A program made the position numbers and the translations under genes. From Endomychus coccineus (Eukaryota; Arthropoda; Insecta; Coleoptera; Endomychidae): DNA of 64,000 nucleotides. The stretch is from assembly GCA_958510875.1 (NCBI GenBank), contig OY294067.1:199084524-199148523 (forward strand), given 5' to 3'. Positions 12,196 to 22,387 of the stretch are shown here, in pieces. The notes under the pieces are model-generated. The model ran no database searches, was not told where the DNA came from, and was given only the letters and a program-made list of their open reading frames with translations. Each line of letters opens with the position of its first letter. Within the stretch, counting starts at the first letter, position 1.

Positions 12196-13414
12196 TAAAG
12201 GGCGGAATATATGCACGTCAATTCAGTTAAAATATGCGCATATATATGCATAGTTTTTCTTTGAAATATGCAAAAATATGCATCTATTTGTCAAAATATG
12301 CAATTATATGCCTTGAATATAACATGGAAAAATGGAAATAAAGAAACGCCTACTCTTACAAAAATTATTTATTTTAAGTAAAATTAGAAGAAAAATATAA
12401 TAAGTAAAATTTTCAACCTGAAATAGTATAAAATGCATTTATAACGATATATTTTTCAAAATTTTCCAATAAAAGTGTTTGCCTTCTGTCTGTAAAAATA
12501 TGTTTGTACGAAGAAAAAGATCTTTCAACATCTACCGATGTGATCTGGCAATATTTTAATTTGGGTAGTAAGTTATAAGGCCAAGGTATTACTTCGTTGG
12601 ATGGTTTAGTATCAAAAATATTTTTGACTTCCATTAAATACTTAAAGCCTTCATTCTTTCCCAATAACCCCAATAACTTCGAGTTTACTTCTTACTTGAT
12701 TTCCTACATCACCGGGAACTTTTTTGCATTTGTCGGAAAAAGTTTCAACAATATTAATTGATTCTCTTAAACTCATATTCCTACTTTCTAACGAAGTTAT
12801 TATATCTGGTATAAAACTAAAATTAGCCTCAATAAAAACAAGTTCCTTAGCTGAATTTACATTTTTGAATACTGCTTGACTTTGCACTACACACTGTGAA
12901 TTGTCTTCTAAATCCAAAACTATGTCTTTAATGGCTTCAAAATAGTCTGCGTAGAATATCGCGGCCTTAATCCATGTTCCCCATCGAGTAATTACGGGCT
13001 CTGGAGGTAAACTAACTCCTGGCAATTTCTCTCTATAGATCTGCACTTTTAGAGGGGCTTTCAAAAACACTTTCTTTACATTTGAAATTAATTTGTTCAC
13101 CAAGGGATATGCTGTTCTAATAGTTTCTGCAACTCTGTTTATCCCGTGTAAAAGGCAAGTTACACGTACTATATTACTTGGAAAATCATAAACATCCAAT
13201 AAATGCCGGCAATAAACCATGTAATAATAAAATGGGTCCATAAACCATATAATAATAAAATCTACCCACCTTTTAAATTATCTTTTGATAAAACGAAAAA
13301 TATAAAAATATGCACACAAATTTTATTTTTGCCGAAATAAGCAATTTTTTATGAAACTTGTAAAAATATGCAAAATATGCAAATACATGCACTTTGCATA
13401 TATTCCGCCCTTCA
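12196..13414 (-). mobile_element. hAT transposon, internally deleted, both ends intact
   Basis: The element is bounded by an exact 8-bp target duplication, GTTATGTA (12188-12195 and 13415-13422). Its termini share AAGGGCGGAATATATGCA in inverted orientation. Inside both ends lie clustered copies of AAAATATGC, likely transposase-binding subterminal repeats (12230-12310 and 13305-13395). It carries only the C-terminal part of a hAT transposase. The intact ends and exact duplication indicate that this copy arrived by transposition; it is non-autonomous now. Confidence 0.9.
12413..13241 (-). pseudogene. hAT transposase, C-terminal part
   Basis: Two overlapping frames (12651-13241, 196 codons, and 12413-12673, 86 codons) read as one protein broken by a frameshift near 12660. 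The first has a conserved RW block (PEPVITRWGTWIKAA) and ANVKKVFLKAP-like text typical of the CGGBP1/ZBED-related hAT group. The second ends in the dimerisation region, TSVDVERSFSSYK then IFTDRRQTL and ENFEKYIV. The BED zinc finger and the first two catalytic acidic residues are missing. A short duplication of AACCATRTAATAATAAAAT at the 5' edge (13216-13262) may mark the deletion point. Confidence 0.75.
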
Positions 13415-13499
13415 GTTATGTATGATAACCATACAATGCAGTGGGATGCTATACTATGAAACAATGCATGATATTGCATTATTGAGTGATTTAATGTAG

Positions 13500-14747
13500 T
13501 TTATTAAAGGTGAATATTTTAATCTACAGATGATCCTCAATATATGTTGCTCCCAGCGTAGATTGCAATCAATAGTTATCCCCGGACACTCTTTTTATCA
13601 ATCTTTCTCCTATAGATGGAGTTATGTGTATCGGCATGCTGTCTTGATAGGAGCCGAACGTAATGAAAATTGTTTTGCTGAGATTTAGTGAAAAATAATC
13701 TACTGCTAGACAATAATCCATGTCATCAAGCAGTGGAATGATCTGCTTCCTATTTCCACACCAGCTCTCTGTCATGCACAAGGCGAAAGTGTCGTCTACA
13801 TATTAAATGCAGGATTTGACAATGTGGCTCACGTACACGACAAAAAACAGGGGGCCGTGAATTGTACCTTGTGTTGGGCAGCCGTTGTCAGATATCTTGC
13901 ATCACTCTCTCTACCCAATATTCTAACCATCTGCATTCTATCCCGCAAGTTGTACTCTATCAGTGCCAAAGCCGGACTCCTTATGCCCAATTTGTGTTGT
14001 TTTTTTAATAAAATTCTGTGGTTAACTGTATCAATAGCTTCATTTAGGTCTAGAAATGTCGTGATTTAGTATTTTTATTCATGTTCGAGTAGATATAATC
14101 TGTAAAGTGCGCAACCACGTACTTGAATTTATTGAAAAAATCGGATAAGCGGTTATGTACACATTTTTCAAAAACTTTTGCCAAATTAGATATTGAAGAT
14201 ATTGGTCTATAATTTGTCGAATACAATCTATTACCAGTTATAAATATTGGGATCACCACTGTGGTTTTCAGAGGTTTCGGCCAAACTCGCACCTGTTAAA
14301 GATGAATGTCAGTGGTTTTACAATATATTTTGGAATAATTTCCAAGTTTTTTGCACTTATCCCGTCAACATCACCTTGTTTATCTGTAAAGTTCAAGATT
14401 ATATTTGCAATTTCTAGTTCATCAATTCTATCAAAAAAGATAGCCTGTCTATTTTCTATTGATTTGTCAAGCTGAACTTTTCTTGGTATTTTTATATTAT
14501 CGGCAAAATGTTTACCGATATCACATTACTCATCATTAAATATATTGGCAATTTGTACCTTGTCCCTGATTATGTATGATCTTATCAATTTCTACGTTAT
14601 TTTTTGATTTTTGTGTTTAGGTATTACCAAAGTTCCTTTGGGTTATTGAAAATATTTCCGATGACTTTTTTCTTATGTTCCATTTTACTTTTATTTATTG
14701 TGCTCTTAAAAGAAGCAACATACTCTTTATAATTTCGAAAAACCTTG
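13500..14747 (-). pseudogene. LINE reverse transcriptase remnant
   Basis: Reading down the minus strand: a linker with IFNNPKELW (near 14640), then LKTTVVIPIF and STNYRPISSISN with FEKCVHNRLSDFF (14050-14292, the start of the RT), then CPTQGTI and YVDDTFALC (motif B and the YxDD catalytic motif, about 13760-13890), then NLSKTIFITFG. At least four frameshifts and several stops are present. A matching upstream piece (GILKMLEQNDLLHKK) is at 15191-15330. A Penelope-like fragment has been inserted between the two. The copy is inactive. CR1/Jockey-type is likely but not proven. Confidence 0.65.
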
Positions 14748-14749
14748 GC

Positions 14750-15190
14750 TTTCGGATGGATTCCGCGTCACAATAGCACGAATTTATGCCGACGTTTCGC
14801 CAACCATTACAAATGGCATCTTCAAGGCATGCTTGAGGCTTGAACTGAAACTGATTCTACTGGTTTCTGTAGCCTCATTCATTGTAGGAAAAATTCTTCA
14901 CGCTACACAGTTCACTGCCTTTATTCTGGTGGTTAACTTCGTTCTGGCACCTGACCCTGCCGTTGTGTGATAATGTGTGAAGTGGAATTTTTGAGGTTGT
15001 TTTTCCAAATGTGGAGAATGTAATATCCCGAGTCACGGCTTAGATTATTCTGATGTTTTAGGATTTCTATAGCTTCAAGAATTTTCCGTTGATAGAAGTG
15101 TTGAGCTCGGAATCCATGTGGAAGCCAAGAGTTTCCAAGATTACCTATCCGCGAAAGTCTACTATTCTCTATAATTTCATTAAAATTCTG
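14750..15190 (-). pseudogene. Penelope-like element 3' fragment with GIY-YIG C-terminal region
   Basis: The minus-strand frame ending at 14933 contains LGNSWLPHGFRAQHF, ILEAIEILKHQNNLSRDSGY and HIWKN. This is the pattern of the C-terminal side of the GIY-YIG endonuclease in Penelope-like elements (E-A/S-IEI-K-N-NRD-G). About 110 bp downstream comes a tail with CTTGAAGATGCC, a loop, and GGCGAAACGTCGG, the same class of motif as the other Penelope-like ends in this window. The fragment splits a LINE (13500-14747 and 15191-15330). The GIY and YIG motifs themselves are not visible, so only the distal part is present. Confidence 0.5.
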
Positions 15191-15330
15191 GGTTAAATTT
15201 GTTTTTTTTCTGTAATTTTTTATGTAGTAGATCATTTTGCTCCAACATTTTTAATATTCCTTGACTCACATAGTTTTTTCTGTGGTTATTTTTTACAAAT
15301 TTTTTTCTAGTCTTATCACCAGCATCGAAG
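15191..15330 (-). pseudogene. LINE fragment upstream of the Penelope-like insertion
   Basis: A short minus-strand segment encodes NHRKNYVSQGILKML and QNDLLHKKLQKK, the linker that precedes the reverse transcriptase in CR1/RTE-type LINEs. It is the natural upstream continuation of the LINE at 13500-14747. Confidence 0.45.
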
Positions 15331-17388
15331 ACTCAGTAGATGAAATTCAATCATGAATCTCAATTAATGATATAATATGAATAATATAAAGGACATCTGG
15401 GTCAAGAATCATCATAATCAATGAGAGTTCAACGCTGAAAGTATTTGAAATTTCCAATGCAGAATGAATTCTAACTACCTAAAGATCCACTCAATTTCGT
15501 TGATTGAATCCATTAACAGTGAATAGGTCAATAAACTACTACACACCAAACCAACGATTCTACAGATCGTGAGATGTGGTTTGTTGAATTGAATCTTTCG
15601 AATAGTTCGTATCTCAAAAATCGATAATTATTCATTGCTAATGATATCGAATAGTAGGAGTAACGCTTCAAAGCTCAAGACTGTTGGTAAAAATTTCTAA
15701 AAAAGGTCAGCCAATACTGAAATAGGAGATTTCAAGAGATCTAGTGTTGCACTACTGAATCAAACAATCCGAAACATACGAAGATGTGAGGAACAATGTG
15801 AAATTGAAAATGATATTCAAATTTGAATGAGAATCAAGATCACAAACCTATCACAATTTTGTCATGTTAGAATTGAAAAATATCACACATCTTTTCTTTC
15901 ACTAAGATACAGAAAATTACATCATCGAGAGAGATATCATGGTGTATACTTTATATGTAATCAGGCGACCTTTCATTTCTTGCCAAAATTGTTCTAAGCC
16001 TTGTCTAATTCATATTCCACTTTACTCAATAAATTGGGAAGGGAAGTACTCGTAGATGAATCGACATCCGTTTGTAGTTCATATACATTCTTCGACTATC
16101 GGATGTTGAATACATATCAGATAGATGTTCCTTTCCAAAACAGACTTGTTGATACAATATTGTGGAATGGTTAATCTATAGTGGAATAAGCATCCAGATT
16201 TAGTATTATGAGATTGTGAGATCGGGCAAAATCTTTTCCGGTATTCGTAGAGGCTGACTAAGATGAGCCCATCATGAGACTATTCTTCAAGTATCCTCAT
16301 CAATACTCTTCGGATTGCTACGAAATGTTTCCTATCCTTATTCCGAATGAATTATTCTTCTTCAGGAGTATTTCCAAAATCACATCATCAATATTGTTTC
16401 TAAATGTGTATGGGAATCCAATATTAATGATGAGGTATCCATCAAATGGATAACTTCTTATGCATTAATCAATTTCTTAGCCACTCGCTCAGTCAATAAA
16501 TAATGACGCGATCAACAATTTGATATTCCATTTAATTTCAATAACATAATACTTCTACTGTCAGCTTCACTTAGGAGGCTGTGACGGTGACCACTCGAGA
16601 TATGTTATATTGTACTGAAACTCAATTGAAAAGAAATGAATTCTTCAATAGTTAGATGATACTGCTGGCATATACCATAGTATGTGGAAGAATAACAATA
16701 AACCTGTTTCGAGGACAGACAAGCAATAGCTCTTGTGATTCTTATAATAAATTGCAGCCTGCCACATAATAATTATGAATCGACGAGGTACTCTAGAAAG
16801 TGACGATGACATTATTCATACATCATTATTTTCTTAGAACAGATTGAAGGAAAACACTAGGAATTGCATTTTCTCAGCAATATATTCAATATTTTCTGAA
16901 GGAGAAACTTATAGCTACTAAAGTTTCATGTAACGTTATTCAAAAATTGAATGAATCATTCAACAGTATATTCTTCTTTCTTTTGTAACACTCATAGTTC
17001 TGGATATTTATCGTTGATTATGAATATGAAGATCTAGCCGAAATCATGGTGTAATAGAATATTGTTCACGTGAATAATTCGGGATATGTGAGCCGTATCA
17101 AGTTCATGTAAGACTTATTTCGGAACAGAAAAGACAAAAATTCTGGATATTGAAAAGAACAATAATAAATTGCTTGTTATTAGAAAGCATCATAATTGAA
17201 AGAAACAATTGTGTTAATGATAAAATTGATTCTTATCTTCCAAAACTCTATAATAATGTAATTCAAGCTTAACCAAATTCAGATATTTAGAATTACCACT
17301 TTCTGTTGTTGTTGTTATATTAATGTGACAGTTCCGAAATTAAATTCCATAGAGTTATCTCAAACCTGATTAGTTGTTAGCACGGTCG
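15331..17388. other. No identifiable gene
   Basis: About 2 kb of AT-rich sequence with GAT/ATC-rich words and stops in all frames. I found no domain, splice context or repeat. Confidence 0.4.
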
Positions 17389-17530
17389 TATACACAGGTC
17401 TGGAAACTCGAGGTTGTTTCCTATGTGAGCAGTGAGTCGCTTACGCGTCCCAGTTCGCGCAGTACCAAAAGTCGTCACATAGGGGAAACATAAAAGGAGT
17501 CACCACGGTCGTATGTACGACCGTAGGCGT
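17389..17530. repeat. GC-richer end module with palindrome
   Basis: CGCTTACGCGTCCCA at about 17432-17446 recurs in inverted orientation at 20236-20250 (TGGGGACGCGTAAGCG on the plus strand). CACGGTCGTA also occurs here twice and is inverted near 20228. ACGGTCGTA and TACGACCGT form a 20-bp palindrome near 17508. These may be the ends of one transposon of about 2.85 kb enclosing the THAP exon and the Myb/SANT gene. Confidence 0.4.
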
Positions 17531-17625
17531 CACGTAAGAGTATCATCTTGATCTCCATGAGGAGTATTCTGTGACATTTGTCAGTTAACTTGTAAACAGA
17601 AGGAATACCTGCGTTTTCAGCAAAA

Positions 17626-18368
17626 ATGACACTGTGCATTGTGCCTAAATGCAAAACGTGGTACAAAAGTGCAAAACCAAAAAACTTCTGTTTTTGAAGT
17701 GCCGAAAGATGCAGAAATGCGAAAAAAGTGGATGCCTGCGATTCCGGGAAGAAATCGTTTCAACTCGTTATAAGGAACATTTTGCCCATATAAAGAAAAA
17801 TAATAGTGAAAAATTAACGATAGCCGAACATATTTTAAATACAGGTCACACCATTTCGCAAGGAAGTTTATCACTTTTAAAACACAGTACAGACAAATTT
17901 CTAGCTAATTTAGAAGGGATGGAAATGTATAAGCAAAAAAGCAATTTACTAAATTTCGATTTATCTCCAGCTGACGGTAACCCTGTGTTACCATCATTAT
18001 CCCCAACTAGTATTTGAATAGGCACATTTTGATTTATAATTTAGTTTACTCTGATGATGGCTACTTGGTAGCCGAAAGGTCCTCAGTACTTTACTAGTAT
18101 TTTTAGTGGATAAGGGTGATTATTTCTTATTCATAAGGTTCTAATATATCCACAGTGTGAACTCTTTTATAGTTTATTAGTATACATGTATTTGGATTGT
18201 AAACCTACTTTAATTAAAAAAAATTTCATATGCGATCGATTATTTTCATACATTTCATTTTTAAATTATCACCAAAAGAAGCCTTAGATAATGAGTACAT
18301 ACTCTGGAAAGAAATCGTTTTAACGAGGTCTTTTATGTGTACGAAAAAGGGGAAGTTATATTTAAGGT
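17626..18368 (+). pseudogene. THAP-domain exon, split by a Penelope-like insertion
   Basis: From ATG 17626 the frame gives MTLCIVPKCKTWYKSAKPKN. After a one-base shift in a T-run (about 17690) it gives EVPKDAEMRKKWMPAIPGRN. This is the C2CH zinc-finger start (CxxxxC), the PKD block and the KKW..AIP block of THAP domains, found in P-element-like transposases and in host factors. The frame is interrupted at about 17764 and resumes at 18306 with RNRFNEVFYVYEKGEVIFK, followed by a donor-like GTGAGT at 18370. The CxxH pair expected in that second half is lost. A further copy of ATTCCGGGAAGAAATCGTTT lies at 20112-20131. Confidence 0.6.
17765..18305 (+). pseudogene. Penelope-like element 3' fragment (GIY-YIG C-terminal region)
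   Basis: The frame to 18017 reads RYKEHFAHIKKNN, then IAEHILNTGH, then LLKHSTDKFLANLEGMEMYK and a Pro/Ser-rich end. This is the distal half of the GIY-YIG endonuclease of Penelope-like elements (R+KEH, H-L-TGH, E at the helix before the C-terminus). The ATG at 17649 belongs to an out-of-frame reading of the THAP exon and is not the start. At 18049 follows CTCTGATGATGGCTAC, TTG, GTAGCCGAAAGG, a hammerhead-like tail. The host exon is duplicated for about 19 bp on both sides (17746-17764 and 18306-18324), which fits a target duplication. Confidence 0.6.
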
Positions 18369-18370
18369 GA

Positions 18371-18765
18371 GTAATACATTTTGACAAGATTAACAGTTCT
18401 ATTCCTCTCTCAAATCAGAATAGTAAATACAAGAACACATTTAATTGATAATCATTTTAATAATTTATAAGAATATAAGAATCTACACATCAGTTTGGTT
18501 GAATTTTATCAAAAATTTACTAGTGGCAATGAGAACAAGTCATAAATTAGAAAAATGCAGTGATTCAAAATACTTATGAAATAACAAATATATATATATA
18601 TATATTACAAATCAACACTACACTGTAGTGTTCATTTGTAACATAATGGATTTTCGTTCCAACAAGTGAAGATCCTTTACAATCTAAAGAAAACTATCTA
18701 GTGATAGAGGAAAAACATTGATAAATTACAAAGATTCTTACTACTTCTAATTAAAAATTATAAGA
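18371..18765. other. 3' flank of the Myb/SANT gene; palindrome at 18604-18641
   Basis: There is no coding sequence here. 18604-18641 is a near-perfect palindrome with arms TTACAAATCAACACTACA and its reverse complement (one mismatch), next to a run of about ten TA units. Confidence 0.6.
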
Positions 18766-18858
18766 CTACTGTTTTATTTTCAAATTAACAAGTGTTTGTT
18801 TCTTTATATCTAAATCTAAGAGCAGGGCTTCCCTCATGAGGTCTTGCTGTTCAAGCTG

Positions 18859-20073
18859 TCATTTCACATCATTTTGACCTCTTTTTAATTCCATTCCAAT
18901 GGCCAATCTTTTGTCCAGAAGGGAATCATATTTCTCTGCTATTGTTGAGGATGTCAATTCCCGAGAAACTAAAGGTCTTCTCCTACTGGAAGTTGCATTT
19001 GCCTAATGTTGGTTGATTCTGTCAAAAAAAATAGTATGTTTCTATGATATATTTATGTTTTCCAAAATACCTTACCATATCATTAGTTTTGATTTCATCG
19101 TTAGAATTACCAGGTTCGTCACAATTATCAGGTTCCATTGGCACCTTGATTGAATCCTGTGAATAATAGATTTTTAATGAAGAGAATAAATTGAGTTCAA
19201 TATTTTTGAAAGCACATCCCACACCAACAAAATTACCTAGAAAGGAAGCCACACCCATGCTATTGAACATTTTTCATTTCTACCCTTACCATTTGTTTAA
19301 CGAAAGAAGTTGTGCTCTTCATGTAATGTTGCTGCTATAATACCAAGTGAGAAGCAAAACAGTAGTATTAATATCTCGTACTCATCTCAAATTGTGTGTC
19401 ATAGCTTATATTTATATGATATTCTACCTGAATAACAATTTACCCATTTTTTTTTCATCTGCATTTAATGCATCATAATGAGCATTTTAATATTCATAGC
19501 GATGTCACGATTTGCACCTACCCCTACAATTTCCGTCATTATTTCTTCCCCCATATTAGAATCATATGGATTTTCTAATCCTTTGGTGGTTTTATCATTC
19601 ATAATGGATAAAAGCAAATCCTGATCCCAACCTTTGTCTACCACTTTTGACACACCACCACCTGTAAGTCATTGCATTGTCATTGAACTACTGCTAATTA
19701 CAATGATCATACAAACCTGTCAAATATCTTTGCTTTCTTTCTTCGTCTACAACTTCCCGCACATCCATCTTTCTGTTGCTGTGAAATTTTTTAAGTGAAT
19801 GCACCTCTCTGTACCTCGATTCTGAACATGGAGAATTGAATTCATTGGCTACAGCTTTCCAGGCCTTGTTCTTCTCATCAACACTGACACCGTCAGTTTT
19901 CTTGCATTCAATAATGTGCTCATATTTATGCACAAGGCTTAAAAGCAGTTGCTTCTCAGTTTCAGAAAAATTAGGGATACGGGTCTCCGTTACAATAGTT
20001 CTCTACGAAAATAACAGTTTTCAGTAGAATTCACTAAGATAATTGTGTATTATATTACCTTATTACTTTCCAT
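18859..20073 (-). CDS. Myb/SANT-like DNA-binding protein, five exons, 221 codons
   Basis: Probable nuclear DNA-binding protein of the Myb_DNA-bind_5 / MSANTD type (zeste-like). Exons on the minus strand: 20073-20059 (MESNK), 20002-19717, 19661-19522, 19156-19076, 19002-18859. All four introns are GT-AG (56, 55, 365 and 73 bp) and phases agree throughout. Exon 2 holds the domain: RIPNFSETEKQLLLSLV, then KKTDGVSVDEKNKAWKAVA, NEFNS, RYREVHSLKKF and ERKQRYLTGGG, as in this family (W of helix 2 kept, later Trp replaced). Exon 3 has LENPYDSN. Exon 5 is a basic/helical tail ending at TGA 18861-18859. The same frame runs 30 more leucine-rich codons to TAG 18768-18766, so the TGA may be a secondary truncation. 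An AATAAA-like signal lies near 18773. No splice site or start was tested experimentally. Confidence 0.75.
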
Positions 20074-20104
20074 TTCAACGGTGCAAATGGGCATTAGTAA
20101 CACT

Positions 20105-20135
20105 GCTTGTGATTCCGGGAAGAAATCGTTTTACC
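20105..20135 (+). repeat. Partial THAP-exon copy
   Basis: ATTCCGGGAAGAAATCGTTT here repeats the THAP exon at 17741-17760 exactly. It lies in the upstream region of the Myb/SANT gene, on the opposite strand. Confidence 0.6.
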
Positions 20136-20179
20136 CATAGATAACTCTACTACCGTACTACCTAGTAGAGTTATCTATG
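20136..20179. mobile_element. 44-bp palindromic micro-insertion with 8-bp target duplication
   Basis: The arms CATAGATAACTCTACTA and TAGTAGAGTTATCTATG (17 bp, perfect) enclose CCGTACTACC. The insertion is flanked on both sides by GTTTTACC (20128-20135 and 20180-20187). It lies 62 bp upstream of the Myb/SANT start codon. It shares the CATAGA terminus, 17-bp arm length and central GTACTA with the insertion at 45013-45046. Confidence 0.85.
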
Positions 20180-20187
20180 GTTTTACC

Positions 20188-20280
20188 CCCTCGCGATACA
20201 AGCGCTAGCTGGTGGCTGAGCGAGGGACTACGACCGTGGGGACGCGTAAGCGTCTTAGGTAGTCAATTAGATAGATCTAA
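20188..20280. repeat. GC-richer end module, inverted partner of 17389-17530
   Basis: GGGGACGCGTAAGCG and ACGACCGTGG are the inverted counterparts of the motifs at 17432-17446 and 17507-17516. The 66-codon frame at 20177-20377 crosses the repeat and is not a gene. Confidence 0.4.
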
Positions 20281-20559
20281 TTCATTTCAAGTACATCATT
20301 TTCATAATTACCCATTCATTACTCTGTCAAACAAAACCGATCCAATAATTTCTGCAGTTTTAGTTGGATTTCATTAACCAAAGTGATCTAGAACCTAAAT
20401 TACATGGAAACACTGATGGGAACATGACCAATTTTGAGATAAAAGTGTATTATCGGAACATCAAAAAAATTAGGTAGGTTCTATACAAAAGTATCCGCGA
20501 AACAAATTTACCTATAAATTATAGCGGATGAGAATAAAATATAGAGGAACAACAAACTT

Positions 20560-21120
20560 TCAAATAACATTATTGCCTAGTATTACCAAAAATATATAAT
20601 TCAATAGACTATACTACGAGGACCAAGAAATAGAACTTGTTGTACATCCAGCATGCAGTACAATATACCTCGCGCTTCCAACTTCCATCGTTTTCACACT
20701 CTTATTACAACCTTGCTTTAGTGCCATTTATGAAGAACCATATTTCGTCGAAATTCTTAGTTTAATATACCGTTCTAAACAATGTACAAGTTTCATTGCG
20801 ATGGCAGGTAACTCCATAAACCCACGTCGTGTATCATCCTTTCTTTATCTGAAACCCATATTTTTGAAAATGGTTCAAAGTGGTGTTTTTCCACGTTTAA
20901 ATATTCCACGATTCAGAAGTTTTACTTTTAGTATGTTGGAGTCATATGTTCCTTGTTTCTGTACATATTAAAAATAACATTCCGAATTGTACTCTAATCA
21001 AAATCATCTACATTTAGAACCACTTTAACCCGTGGCTGTTCTCTTCTTGGGCTTCCTATTCATTGCTTCACCTCTGCTTCGTTTACCTGTGATTTTAATG
21101 ACTATCGAGCAGAGAGTTCT
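20560..21120 (-). pseudogene. Tc1/mariner-superfamily transposase remnant
   Basis: Minus-strand pieces read VDDFD and IRNVIFNMYRNKEHMT, then GIFKRGKTPL and FKNMGF, then DDTRRGFMELPAIAMKLVH, then SVKTMEVGSARYIVLHAG. This is the order of the helix-turn-helix region and first DDE strand of IS630/Tc1-like transposases common in insects (LDDFD..AIR, GG/RG.T.LW..LK..GF.Y+K, RYIVLHAG). The segment with the first catalytic Asp (DETW) lies in a damaged zone. Multiple frameshifts and stops show that it is inactive. Confidence 0.5.
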
Positions 21121-22387
21121 CCGCTATGGACATACTGAATTGTAATACTGGAGCAACTCTTTCTCTGACGGCAATGATAGGAAGATATGATCCTCCATTT
21201 TCACAATCATCTACAAAGTAATTCATTGAATACTAGATGACATGATGACGATTCTGATTCACAACAAATACATAAACTGTGAAATCAATTCGTTCAATCG
21301 ACAGCTTGAATCAGCAACCCTAAAGTGTTATCAACTGTTAAGGTGAATTGGTTGTAAAAACAACCAAATATAACACCATTCCACTGATTAGGTGAGCAGC
21401 GCATATATCTGTCCTTCATCACCATCTCTATCGAGATCTCAATTCAAGTTTACACGTTTGGTATCGAAATGACCTAGGTACCTGTTTATGTAATATCATC
21501 GGAAATGTACTCTAACATGGAACGAAGGATCACAAATACTTCAAATATATCTAAAATACGAAACAGATTAAATGAATGACTAACATCCTGAATTGTTCTT
21601 CTCTTGCACTTGCTTGTCCGTTAACTGTTTCTTTGGATTTTGTATATGGAATAAATTCGACTAGATATTGGTTAATATTGATTATTTTATGATATCAACT
21701 TGATGGGAATTGGTGAGAATCAGTAACAGAGGTAACATGCAATCGATATTTTAATAGTTCCCGAATACAGCTTTACTTTAATAGTGAATCACAGTTGCGG
21801 AGAATAATGTTGCAATAGCTAAATAATTATAAGCATCCAATAACAAATCAAATTGCATCCTTAAAGATTTTAATATTCCATTTGTTATTGGAAATGTCTT
21901 ACTCGAATATACCCATCAAGGTTTATTAATGTTGTAAGTAATTAGATGAAAGAAACTGTCAATCCTACTTGATTGAAAATAAGAAACTGAACGTACATCA
22001 TATCTTGGTCAGCATTATCCATCAAATATAGTGAACATTTGCATTTTGATGCGTATATATCATTATTGAGTTAATTAAAAAGTGAGATTAACTTGACATG
22101 CTTCGTTCAATCTGTTTTTTCATTCAATGTATTCCGTTTCCTTTCACATACTTCTCAGTAATTCAGTCTAATAGCATAGCTAGATAGCTAGTCTCAAATT
22201 CCCAACGAAATAGCTTCACAATTTTGGAATTGACATGCCAGCAAACTACTCACATTTAGAAAGTAATTTTTCATCGGGGAAAATAAATACAAAAGCTTAG
22301 TTGCGCGGTAATAGTGAAGGTTTCGTAAAATCAGTGGAAACCTATTGTTGTTTAATTGGTATCACCCAAATGTGAGTTCATATTAAT
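21121..22387. other. No identifiable gene
   Basis: The first 200 bp may hold the decayed N-terminus of the neighbouring transposase, including an acceptor-like AAAATCACAG. The rest shows nothing I recognise. Confidence 0.35.

Noticed and set aside
17649..17760. Start of a 122-codon frame at ATG 17649
   Set aside because: The first 37 codons read the THAP exon in the wrong frame; only the part after about 17765 is Penelope-like coding sequence.
19022..19270. 82-codon frame as a separate gene
   Set aside because: It joins an intron and exon 4 of the Myb/SANT gene; only 19076-19156 is coding in that model.
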